A DNA stretch of 64,000 bases, taken from contig NZNV01000010.1 in NCBI GenBank assembly GCA_002695025.1, positions 186,001 through 250,000 of the forward strand, written 5' to 3'. Source of the DNA: Owenweeksia sp. GTDB lineage: Bacteria > Bacteroidota > Bacteroidia > Flavobacteriales > Schleiferiaceae. The notes below the pieces were generated by a model, which was given only the letters and a program-made list of their open reading frames with translations, did no database searches and was not told the origin of the DNA. Position 1 is the first letter of the stretch. Each line of letters begins with the position of its first letter. The translations under genes and the position numbers were made by a program. Of this stretch, positions 51,309 through 59,464 are shown in pieces.

Positions 51309-54269
51309 TTAGAAGGTAAGATTTACACCAATGGAATAGATGGATACGATTGGATAGGTTCCAAGATCAATACCAGAAGCATCTACTTGATTAGAAGCAA
51401 TTTCCGGAGAGTAACCCGTATAATCGGTACGTGTGAAAATGTTGGTACCTTTCACATAAACCCTGGCGGATGAAATCTTAACAGCCGAAGCCCATTGCCT
51501 GGGTATGTCATAGGACAGAATAGCATTCCTAAGACGCAGAAAAGAACCATCCTGAACAAAGTAACTCGAGGGTTCATTGTTGGCAGACTGGCTGGCCCTG
51601 GGCTCTGTAGTAGAAGTCCCTTCGCCTCTCCAGAAGTCATTACGGGTAGTTTCGTAGTTGAAGCGATTAGGACGCACAGCATCTCTACCATTGTATATAT
51701 CATTACCCTGTGAACCATAAAAATCAAGGCTAAGATTAATTCCTTTATACCCTACGTTTGCATTAAAGCCATAGGTAAAGTCAGGGATATAAGAGCCAAT
51801 AAATACCCGGTCACCTTCATCAATAACACCATCACTATTTACATCCTGGTATTTAAGATCACCGGGTTGCTGGTTTCCTGTGGTGGCGCTCGCATCCACT
51901 TCTCCCTGATTCTGGAAAATACCGATAACCTGGTAACCATAAAAGGAACCAACCGGAACACCCACTTCAGAGCGGGTAACCAATTGCCCATTACCCAGGC
52001 TGCCACTGGTTATAAAGTCTGTGTTTGAAGAAATAGAAAGCACTTTATTGTTTACTGTGGAGATATTCCCTCCTACCCCATAGGAGAAATCACCAATATT
52101 ATCAGCCCAGTTCAGAATAAGTTCTACACCTTGATTCTGAATGTCTCCTGCATTTTGAATTACTGTGGAAAAAGGTCCGTTACCCAAATGCCCGGGAACA
52201 ACCAAGGGGACCAAAGCTTTACGAGTAACCCGTTTATAGTAGTCCAACTCACCACTTAAGCGATTATTTAGCAATCCAAACTCAAGACCTATATCTGTTT
52301 GCTCAGTTGACTCCCATTGTAAGTTAGGATTTCCAGACCTGTCATAGGTCCCTCCTGGAACGGTCACTTCATTAGCTCCAAATACAGCGGTATAGGTTTG
52401 AGCCACGGTTGAGTATTGTTCCAGATAGGGAATCTTTTCATTACCGATTATTCCCCAGCTGGCTCTCAATTTTAACCGATTCAGCAGGGTTATGCCTTTC
52501 ATAAACTCTTCATTATGAATATTCCACCCTGTTGCAAAAGAGGGAAAGTTCCCATATCTTTTATTTTCTCCGAACTTGGTTGAACCGTCTCTACGGAAAG
52601 TGGCAGTAAAAAGGTAGCGATTGTCAAAAGCATAGTTGGCCCTGAAAAGGTAGGAGACCATTCTGTAGCTGTCCAGCCCCTGCTCTATAGTAACATCAGC
52701 AATATTTCCTCCCTGGAGATACCATAATGAAGGATCGTAGTCAATAATATCTTCTACCGTTCCCTTAATTCTTTCGCGAAAGGTTGATTGCGAGGTGAAT
52801 CCTGCCAATACATCAAAACGATGAAGTCCTATTTCTTTATTGTATGAAAGGGTTTGCTCCCAGAGCCACTGGCCATAATCCTCCTTAGTCTGTTCCACCC
52901 TGCTTTGCTCGCTTTGTTGGGTGGCACTTACGAAATATTCCGGGGTAAAGACGGTAGATTCAAATATTCGCTTGTCAAATCCGAAATTGGACTTGAAGGT
53001 AAGGTTATCAATAATGTCCACCTCCCCATACACATTTCCTACTCCAAATAGCTGATCGTTTTCAGAGTTGGTATATTCAATAGCCGCGATAGGGTTCCCT
53101 CCTCCCAGCACCTCAGCATAGCTACCATCTGGATTATATGGAACTTCGGTAGGCCAGGCCCGAACGAGGTTTGCCACCACCCCAGGTGCATTCTGCTTGT
53201 CTTCCTTCGATATAGTAATGTTATTTCCCAGGCGGAACCAATCTGCCACCGTATACTCATTATTTACTTTTACGGAAAAACGCTGATACCGTGATTTAGG
53301 TAATACTCCTTCCTGGTCAAAAAGACTAAGACCTACATAATAATTAGTTTTTTCAGTTGCCCCGGCTACGGAAAAGTTTGCAGAGTATAAAGGAGCTACA
53401 TCTTTATAAACCAAATCCTGCCAATCCGTATTGGCCACCCTGTCCAAATTCTGGAATTCTCCCGGGTTAAAGGCGTTTACATATTCTGCAAACTCCCGAC
53501 CATTCATCACATCTATATAATTGGGAATCGTTTGTAGTCCAAGTTCTCCGCTAAGGCTAAAAACCGGTTTGCCTTGTTTACCCCTTTTGGTAGTAACAAT
53601 TATAACTCCATTAGCACCCCTTGAACCGTAAATGGCCGTTGCAGATGCATCTTTCAGAACCTCCATGGAGGCAATATCATTAGAGCTCAAAAAGTTAATG
53701 TCGTCAACAATGACTCCGTCCACCACATAAATGGGCCCGGCTCCCCGGGTGATGGTCCCTACCCCACGAATACGAACTATGGGCGCACTACCGGGGTCAC
53801 CACTAGTGCTGGTAACCGTTACCCCAGCCGCTTTACCCTGGAGGGCTTGCAGAGGAGAGGCCGAAGGAACCTTTACAAGATCTGCTTCCTTTACAGAAAC
53901 CACCGATCCCGTAAGGTCGCTTTTACGTTGTGTTCCATAACCGATCACTACGGTCTCATCCAACATCTTGGCTTCTGGTGCCAGGCTTATACTCACATTT
54001 GCAAGATTGGATATGGTACTGATAGAAAGAGTGTTGCTCTTATAGCCAATAAACGTCACTTTAAGGCTATCGTCCCCCGGTTTAAGGTTTAGCGTAAACC
54101 GGCCATCACCACCGGAAACGGTTCCGGTGCCCGAGGGTAAGGCCAGTACGTTAGCCCCCGGAAGTGGGCTTCCGTCATCAGCCCCCGTGATAAGCCCGGA
54201 CACAGTGCGGCTCTGCGCCAAACCCATAAAAGGAAGTAGCAACAGACACAGAATAATTCTTTTAATCAT
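51309..54269 (-). CDS. SusC/RagA-family TonB-dependent outer-membrane transporter
   Basis: Imports glycan fragments with energy from TonB. Signal about 1-18. A CarboxypepD_reg-like domain follows (about 20-105; VSGLITGADDGSPLPGA), then the TonB-dependent plug (about 115-230; VVIGYGTQRKSDLTGSV, VDDINFLSSNDIASMEVLKD, YGSRGANGVIIVTTKRG) and a 22-strand barrel ending SIYSIGVNLTF, a C-terminal aromatic typical for outer-membrane insertion. Length 986 is usual. First gene of the operon, with a -7 element about 50 bp upstream. Confidence 0.95.
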   Translation of the reverse strand: MIKRIILCLLLLPFMGLAQSRTVSGLITGADDGSPLPGANVLALPSGTGTVSGGDGRFTLNLKPGDDSLKVTFIGYKSNTLSISTISNLANVSISLAPEAKMLDETVVIGYGTQRKSDLTGSVVSVKEADLVKVPSASPLQALQGKAAGVTVTSTSGDPGSAPIVRIRGVGTITRGAGPIYVVDGVIVDDINFLSSNDIASMEVLKDASATAIYGSRGANGVIIVTTKRGKQGKPVFSLSGELGLQTIPNYIDVMNGREFAEYVNAFNPGEFQNLDRVANTDWQDLVYKDVAPLYSANFSVAGATEKTNYYVGLSLFDQEGVLPKSRYQRFSVKVNNEYTVADWFRLGNNITISKEDKQNAPGVVANLVRAWPTEVPYNPDGSYAEVLGGGNPIAAIEYTNSENDQLFGVGNVYGEVDIIDNLTFKSNFGFDKRIFESTVFTPEYFVSATQQSEQSRVEQTKEDYGQWLWEQTLSYNKEIGLHRFDVLAGFTSQSTFRERIKGTVEDIIDYDPSLWYLQGGNIADVTIEQGLDSYRMVSYLFRANYAFDNRYLFTATFRRDGSTKFGENKRYGNFPSFATGWNIHNEEFMKGITLLNRLKLRASWGIIGNEKIPYLEQYSTVAQTYTAVFGANEVTVPGGTYDRSGNPNLQWESTEQTDIGLEFGLLNNRLSGELDYYKRVTRKALVPLVVPGHLGNGPFSTVIQNAGDIQNQGVELILNWADNIGDFSYGVGGNISTVNNKVLSISSNTDFITSGSLGNGQLVTRSEVGVPVGSFYGYQVIGIFQNQGEVDASATTGNQQPGDLKYQDVNSDGVIDEGDRVFIGSYIPDFTYGFNANVGYKGINLSLDFYGSQGNDIYNGRDAVRPNRFNYETTRNDFWRGEGTSTTEPRASQSANNEPSSYFVQDGSFLRLRNAILSYDIPRQWASAVKISSARVYVKGTNIFTRTDYTGYSPEIASNQVDASGIDLGTYPIVSIYSIGVNLTF

Positions 54270-54319
54270 AGAAATCTGTTTTTCAGATAGTTAGGAATGC
54301 ATGAATAGTCAGATAAGAT

Positions 54320-54327
54320 CAAATGTA
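54320..54327 (-). promoter_or_regulatory. -7 promoter element of the susC operon
   Basis: TACATTTG on the minus strand matches TAnnTTTG exactly, 50 bp upstream of the susC start. No good TTG is seen at -33. An A-rich tract (54331-54338 as T on the plus strand) lies just upstream of the element. Confidence 0.45.
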
Positions 54328-54407
54328 GCGTTTTTTTCGTAAACGGTGTACTTTTAACACTAAGCTGTTAGGGTATTCCTTTAAAATCTGATTTTTAGGC
54401 TAGTACC

Positions 54408-54656
54408 TTAGTATTTTTTCGTAGTTCTACTACCGTCTACGCGGAAAAGCCGTCCGGCCAGGCCCATAAGGAACAGAACCCAGGGAACACCATGCAATAC
54501 CAGGTCAAACCAGTCCATGGGTTTCATGCCAACAGCGCCACCGGCCACCCATTTGATCTTTCCCCATACATGAGGCTCAGGAAGGAAGGGGGCCAGGCCC
54601 AGGGTAATACTGGCCAGCCCCAGAATAAGAAGATTGTTTGAACACCACTTTATCAT
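54408..54656 (-). CDS. Small inner-membrane protein of unknown function
   Basis: An 82-residue protein with two hydrophobic helices (about 8-24 and 51-67) separated by a loop PHVWGKIKWVAGGAVGMKPMDWFDL. This loop resembles a family of 70-80-residue conserved membrane proteins present in diverse bacteria; I cannot give it a function. It starts 5 bp after the YciI-like gene ends, so they are likely co-transcribed. Its basic tail suggests an inside location. Confidence 0.7.
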   Translation of the reverse strand: MIKWCSNNLLILGLASITLGLAPFLPEPHVWGKIKWVAGGAVGMKPMDWFDLVLHGVPWVLFLMGLAGRLFRVDGSRTTKKY

Positions 54657-54661
54657 TGTTG

Positions 54662-55090
54662 CTATTTAAGACATGACCCTTCGGCTACCCACCATCCATG
54701 TACTTCAACGGTAAGCCGCCCGGCTTTTACAGCCGGATCCATGGAAGCCAGTTCTTTTGCTTTTTCAAGAGTAGGAACATGCATCACCAGTATTCCCCTG
54801 ATCTCACCCTCACCGGCAAAAGGACCCGCAATATCCACATAACCTTCTTCTGCCATCCAGTTGATGTGTTCCATGTGTTTTTTCTGGATTTCCAAAGCTT
54901 CTTTTTCGTCCTGGTTACGGTTGGGGCCCACCTTGAGGAAAACAATGTGATACTTTTTCATGACATAGGCCGTATCTCCTTCGTGTGAGGTAAACGTTTG
55001 AAACCCTTCGGCATCGGTTTCAAGACCCTGAGCAAACAGGTGTGATGCACCCATGAAAATGATCATTGTAAATAAGGTAGCCTTGGTCAT
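54662..55090 (-). CDS. Exported YciI-like protein
   Basis: A 142-residue protein with a signal peptide (about 1-20, ends LFA) and a YciI/dimeric alpha-beta barrel domain (about 45-138; KYHIVFLKVGPNRNQ, HMEHINWMAEEGYVDIAGPF, LASMDPAVKAGRL). YciI proteins are small ferredoxin-like folds with a conserved His/Asp pair (here H in KKHMEHI and D in SMDPA). The activity is not established for most members. An exported YciI is common in Bacteroidota. It is probably in one transcript with the small membrane protein. Confidence 0.85.
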   Translation of the reverse strand: MTKATLFTMIIFMGASHLFAQGLETDAEGFQTFTSHEGDTAYVMKKYHIVFLKVGPNRNQDEKEALEIQKKHMEHINWMAEEGYVDIAGPFAGEGEIRGILVMHVPTLEKAKELASMDPAVKAGRLTVEVHGWWVAEGSCLK

Positions 55091-55200
55091 GATTCAAGTA
55101 AATAATTTAGTGCTTTAAACTTAATCCAAATAATAATTACCCCCTAAAATGAACCTCATCTAATCAGAAACTGTACTTTCATGCAAAGAATTGATATACC

Positions 55201-55749
55201 ATGAAGCAAAATCTTATAACTCCCAAGCGGTCTTTGAACAAGGAAATGGAAAAGCTGCTGAACGAGCAGATCGTAATGGAAGGCAAATCCTCAGCATCTT
55301 ACCTCAGTATGGCTTCCTGGTGTGAAACCAAGGGATATAATAATTCATCCGAGTTTTTATACAAGCACTCTGACGAAGAGCGCGGCCATATGTTAAAGCT
55401 ATTTAAGTACGTAAACCAGGCAGGTGGACACGCTATACAACCTGAGATAACCGAAATAAAACACACTTTTAAATCGCTTCGTGAAGTATTTGAAGAGGTA
55501 CTCCAGCATGAGATACAGGTCACCAAATCCATACACGATATTGTAGACCGCTGCCTTGCCTCTAAGGATTATACCACTTTCAACTTTTTACAGTGGTACG
55601 TAGTAGAGCAGCGCGAAGAGGAAACCATGGCCCGAAGAGCCCTGGAACTTTTTGATATTATTGGTGAAGACGGGGTTGGACTATGGACTATTGACCAGGA
55701 GATTGGTAAAATGCACAACCCCCAGGACTTTGTACCTGACCACCGCTAA
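55201..55749 (+). CDS. ftnA: Ferritin (non-heme, FtnA-like)
   Basis: Stores iron as a 24-mer cage and oxidises Fe(II). Ferroxidase-site residues are visible: E17-like in EKLLNEQIVME, the DEERGHMLKLFKYVNQAGG helix with E and H, and the later E in VVEQREEE. Length 182 is normal. It is transcribed alone, divergently from the YciI-like gene, and its 3' end overlaps the convergent acyl-CoA dehydrogenase gene by 4 bp. No Fur box was identified. Confidence 0.94.
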   Translation: MKQNLITPKRSLNKEMEKLLNEQIVMEGKSSASYLSMASWCETKGYNNSSEFLYKHSDEERGHMLKLFKYVNQAGGHAIQPEITEIKHTFKSLREVFEEVLQHEIQVTKSIHDIVDRCLASKDYTTFNFLQWYVVEQREEETMARRALELFDIIGEDGVGLWTIDQEIGKMHNPQDFVPDHR

Positions 55750-57065
55750 ATAAAGGCACTTATACCGGTAATATCGCGACCCACTATCAGTGAATTCACT
55801 TCTTTGGTGCCTTCATAGGTATAAATAGCTTCGGCATCCGCTACAAAGCGGGCAATACTGTTTTCCAGCAAAATGCCGTTGCCCCCAAAAATTTCGCGGG
55901 CCTTACTTACAATTTCGCGGGTATGGCGGCTACAGGCCACTTTAGCCAGGGAAGCCTGCTGGTCCGTCATCCGGTTATCATCCTGCAGTTTGGACAGGTG
56001 AAAAGCCATGGTCTGTATAGCCGTCAGATCGGTGAGCATTTCCACCAGCAGGTCCTGTACCAGCTGAAACGACCCGATCGGTTTTCCAAACTGTTTACGG
56101 ATATGCGAATAATCCAGCGCCAGCTCATAAGCCCCTCTTGCACAACCTACGGCCTGCCACGCAACCCCGGCTCGGGTGGCTTTCAACACTTTTGAGGTGT
56201 CTTTAAAGCTGTTGCATTCCTGCAAACGGTTTGCTTCGGGGATTTCACAATTTTCCATGGTTATCAGGGCATTCTGTACCGTACGGAGGGCCATTTTGTT
56301 TTTCTGTTTCTCCGCCTTGAAACCGAGAGTGTCTTTCTCTACGATGAATCCCTTCACCTGGTGATTCTCCTCATCCTGGGCCCAGATGATCACGAGATCT
56401 GCAAAAGTGGCGTTGCCTATCCACTTCTTTTGTCCGTTCAATATCCATACATCTCCCTCTCTGCGGCAGGTAGTCTCCAGCCCCCCCGCTACCGCTGAAC
56501 CCACGTTTGGCTCCGTAAGGCCAAAGGCCCCTATCTTCTCCAGGCGCTGCATGGGAGGCAGCCATTTCCACTTTTGTTCCTCGCTGCCGCAGAAGTAGAT
56601 ACTTCCCATGGCCAGACCGCTCTGAACCCCGAAGAAGGTTGAAATGGAGGTATCCACCCTGGCCATTTCCATAGTGATAAAACCTTCCAGGAGATAGCTT
56701 CCCATAGGACTATCATAGCCTTTATACGTAAGTCCGGCTATATTCAATTCAGCCATTTTAGGAATAATATGCATGGGAAACTCCGCCTTATTCCAGTACT
56801 CATTGGCAATGGGCTGGATTTCCTTTTGCATAAACTCACGCACACGTAATTGTACTTCACGTTCCTCTGGTGAAAGGAAACGGGCCAACTGGTAGTAATC
56901 CCCTTCTATTTCCGGGGCTTTGTATTCTTTACTTTTGGACTTGATGATCTTCATGATCTGGTACATCTCCGTACGGTCCAGCTTGCCCAGGGCTTCAATG
57001 GTTTCAGAGACATCTATATTGGACAGTAGCTTGCCAAGCTTGCGAAGGTTTGAGAATACAGACAT
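55746..57065 (-). CDS. Acyl-CoA dehydrogenase, glutaryl-CoA dehydrogenase-like
   Basis: An FAD enzyme of the ACAD superfamily. N-terminal helical extension (about 1-50), then an N-terminal domain (GSYLLEGFITMEMARVD), a middle beta domain (FGLTEPNVGSAVAGG, WILNGQKKWIGNATFAD) and a C-terminal helical domain. The catalytic Glu is E418 in TYEGTKEVNSLIVGRDITG, the position used by glutaryl-CoA dehydrogenases. That and RQFGKPIGSFQLVQ support a glutaryl-CoA or related dicarboxyl-CoA substrate, in lysine/tryptophan degradation. Length 439 is slightly long. It is a single gene, convergent with ferritin. Confidence 0.9.
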   Translation of the reverse strand: MSVFSNLRKLGKLLSNIDVSETIEALGKLDRTEMYQIMKIIKSKSKEYKAPEIEGDYYQLARFLSPEEREVQLRVREFMQKEIQPIANEYWNKAEFPMHIIPKMAELNIAGLTYKGYDSPMGSYLLEGFITMEMARVDTSISTFFGVQSGLAMGSIYFCGSEEQKWKWLPPMQRLEKIGAFGLTEPNVGSAVAGGLETTCRREGDVWILNGQKKWIGNATFADLVIIWAQDEENHQVKGFIVEKDTLGFKAEKQKNKMALRTVQNALITMENCEIPEANRLQECNSFKDTSKVLKATRAGVAWQAVGCARGAYELALDYSHIRKQFGKPIGSFQLVQDLLVEMLTDLTAIQTMAFHLSKLQDDNRMTDQQASLAKVACSRHTREIVSKAREIFGGNGILLENSIARFVADAEAIYTYEGTKEVNSLIVGRDITGISAFI

Positions 57066-57120
57066 ATAATAAGTGTTTAGGGTGAAACATTGCCTTGATG
57101 CCTAATGTTCCTCTTTCAAT

Positions 57121-57148
57121 AAAAAACCCCGGCTTATTGCCGGGGTTC
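57121..57148 (-). terminator. Terminator of the prolyl oligopeptidase gene
   Basis: AACCCCGGC (57126-57134) pairs with GCCGGGGTT (57140-57148); the A-run at 57121-57127 is a T-run on the minus strand. It lies 16 bp past the prolyl oligopeptidase stop. Confidence 0.88.
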
Positions 57149-57163
57149 ATTCTATTGTGAGCC

Positions 57164-59332
57164 TTACTGTCTTATAGCCGTTTCGGGATTTTCTCCGGGC
57201 AGCTCCTTATAACCCATATTCCAGAACATAAAGGCCCACTTATCGACCTGTTCCTGAATGATCTTATCGGTGGGCTTCCCGGCTCCATGTCCGGCATTGG
57301 TCTCAATGCGGATAAGGACTGGATCCTTTCCTTGATGAACTTCCTGAAGGCGGGCTGCAAACTTGAACGAATGCGCTGGTACAACCCGGTCATCATGATC
57401 ACCCGTGGTGACCATGGTTGCAGGATACTCCGTACCCTCCTTCAAATTGTGGTAGGGGGAATATCCATACAGGTATTTGAACATTTCCTCATCATCTTCG
57501 GAGGTGCCATAATCATAGGCCCAGCCGGCCCCTGAAGTAAATTTATGGTAGCGCAGCATGTCCAGCACTCCTACCGCAGGAAATGCTACCTGCATAAGAT
57601 CCGGACGTTGCGTCATAGTGGCCCCTACCAAAAGGCCTCCATTGGAACCTCCTGAAATAGCCAGTTTTTCACTACTGGTGTATTTGTTTTCAATCAGGTA
57701 CTCTGCTGCTGCAATAAAATCATCAAATACATTTTGCTTGTTGAGCTTAGTACCGGCAGCATGCCATTTTTCGCCATACTCACCACCACCACGCAGGTTG
57801 GCCACGGCATATACTCCACCATTTTCCAGCAGGATTATATTGGAGGTGCTGAAGCTTGGCGTGAGGCTAATGTTAAAGCCTCCGTAACCATAGAGCATAG
57901 TTGGATTGGTACCATCCAGCTTCAGTCCCTTTTTGTAAGTGATGATCATCGGTACCTGGGTACCATCTTTGGAGGTGTAAAACACTTGCTTGGACTCATA
58001 TTTTTCGGGGTCAAATTTTACCCCCGACTTTTTGTAAACCTCAGACTCCCCGCTTGCTATATCGTACTTAAAGGTAGTGGAAGGATATACGTAATTGGTA
58101 AAACTGTAATACAGAACGGTGTCTTCCATACGGCCACCAAAGCCCCCGGCAGAGCCAATACCGGGCAATTCTATCTCGCGCTCCATTTCACCCTGGTTAT
58201 TGTATTGATATACTTTGGAAGCAGCGTCCACAATATAGTTGGTAAAGAACTTTCCTCCAGCCGTTCCGGCACGCAGCACATGCTCTGTTTCGGGGATAAA
58301 CTCCTCCCAGGTTTCGGGTGTGGCATTCGGAAAAACAGCCGTCATTACCTTTCCGTTGGGCGCACCTAAATTGGTTTGTATAAAAAGCTTGTCTCCTTCG
58401 CTATGCAAAACACTGTGGTCGTTTTCAAAATTGTTCACCAGATTTATAATCGGACTCCCTGGTTTACGGAGGTCCTGGATATACAATTCATTGCCGGTAG
58501 TAGAGGTGGCAGCCGAAATTACCAGGAAGTTCTCATCCTCGGTAACACCGCCCGACACGTACCTCCGGGGCGTTTTTTCTCCACCAAATATCAGTTTATC
58601 GGATGCTTGCGGGGTTTTTAGTTTGTGGTAGAATAGCTTGTGATACTGGGTAAGGCCGGAAAGCTGGCTTCCATCCTTGGGCTTATCGTAACTGCTGTAA
58701 TAAAAGCCATCATTTCCTTTCCAGGACAGGCCGGAAAACTTAACATCAATAAGGGTGTCTTCCACAATATTCTTCGTCTCAGCTTCCATGACAATCACTT
58801 TCCGCCAGTCTGAGCCGCCTTCCGAGATCTGGTAGGCAATCAGGCTGCCATCTTTAGTAAAGCTCATTCCACCCAGGGAGGTTGTTCCATCGTCCGAAAA
58901 GGTATTTGGGTCCAGGAATATCTCGGGAGTGCCTTCCTCACCTTTTTGACGATAGATAACAGCCTGGTTCTGCAGGCCATCATTCTTGAAGAAGTAGGTG
59001 TATTCACCTCTTACAAAGGGGGCCGAAATTCGCTCGTAATTCCACAGATCCGTAAGACGTTCATTAATGGAGCTGCGGTACGGGATTTTTTCCAGGTAAC
59101 CGAAGGCAACTTCATTCTGAGCTTTTACCCAGGCTTCGGTTTCGGCTGAAGTATCATTTTCCAGCCAACGGTACGGGTCTTTAACTTCATTATCAAAATA
59201 CCGGTCTACCACGCTGGTGTCTTTGCGTGTATCGGGATAATCAATTGAAGCAGTTTCTTTTTCCTTCACTTCGTTACATGAAAATAGCATGGCAGGAATT
59301 GCCAGCAGGGTTATTACATTTTTTGTTTTCAT
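57164..59332 (-). CDS. Prolyl oligopeptidase (S9A), exported lipoprotein
   Basis: A serine oligopeptidase cutting after proline in short peptides. I chose ATG 59332 (MKTKNVITLLAIPAMLFSC), giving a lipobox Cys near 19; the frame runs 16 codons further upstream but they carry no signal. A seven-blade propeller (about 85-440) gates the alpha/beta-hydrolase domain (about 450-722). The triad is S563 in SGGSNGGLL, Asp in DHDDRVVPAHS and His in NAGHGAGKP. Length 722 is normal. Promoter TATATTTG lies 48 bp upstream. Confidence 0.95.
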   Translation of the reverse strand: MKTKNVITLLAIPAMLFSCNEVKEKETASIDYPDTRKDTSVVDRYFDNEVKDPYRWLENDTSAETEAWVKAQNEVAFGYLEKIPYRSSINERLTDLWNYERISAPFVRGEYTYFFKNDGLQNQAVIYRQKGEEGTPEIFLDPNTFSDDGTTSLGGMSFTKDGSLIAYQISEGGSDWRKVIVMEAETKNIVEDTLIDVKFSGLSWKGNDGFYYSSYDKPKDGSQLSGLTQYHKLFYHKLKTPQASDKLIFGGEKTPRRYVSGGVTEDENFLVISAATSTTGNELYIQDLRKPGSPIINLVNNFENDHSVLHSEGDKLFIQTNLGAPNGKVMTAVFPNATPETWEEFIPETEHVLRAGTAGGKFFTNYIVDAASKVYQYNNQGEMEREIELPGIGSAGGFGGRMEDTVLYYSFTNYVYPSTTFKYDIASGESEVYKKSGVKFDPEKYESKQVFYTSKDGTQVPMIITYKKGLKLDGTNPTMLYGYGGFNISLTPSFSTSNIILLENGGVYAVANLRGGGEYGEKWHAAGTKLNKQNVFDDFIAAAEYLIENKYTSSEKLAISGGSNGGLLVGATMTQRPDLMQVAFPAVGVLDMLRYHKFTSGAGWAYDYGTSEDDEEMFKYLYGYSPYHNLKEGTEYPATMVTTGDHDDRVVPAHSFKFAARLQEVHQGKDPVLIRIETNAGHGAGKPTDKIIQEQVDKWAFMFWNMGYKELPGENPETAIRQ

Positions 59333-59379
59333 TGGACTTGCAGGGTTGAAAAGATTAGTGCAGCAGGAAATCAGGAACA

Positions 59380-59387
59380 CAAATATA
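59380..59387 (-). promoter_or_regulatory. -7 promoter element of the prolyl oligopeptidase gene
   Basis: TATATTTG on the minus strand is an exact TAnnTTTG match, 47 bp upstream of the chosen ATG, which supports that start. The -33 region holds only a weak TTT. Confidence 0.45.
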
Positions 59388-59410
59388 CTGTTTTGAATTA
59401 CTGAAAATAA

Positions 59411-59439
59411 TAAGCCCTGACGCTACGCGTCAGGGCTTA
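59411..59439 (-). terminator. Terminator of the T9SS protein gene at 59465
   Basis: A perfect 12-bp stem, TAAGCCCTGACG (59411-59422) and CGTCAGGGCTTA (59428-59439), followed on the minus strand by TTATTTTC. Confidence 0.85.
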
Positions 59440-59464
59440 CATATTCCATCAGGAAGACCTTGGT

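Noticed and set aside
59333..59380. Upstream extension of the prolyl oligopeptidase to 59380
   Set aside because: The -7 promoter element starts at 59380, and the added residues lie before the lipoprotein signal.
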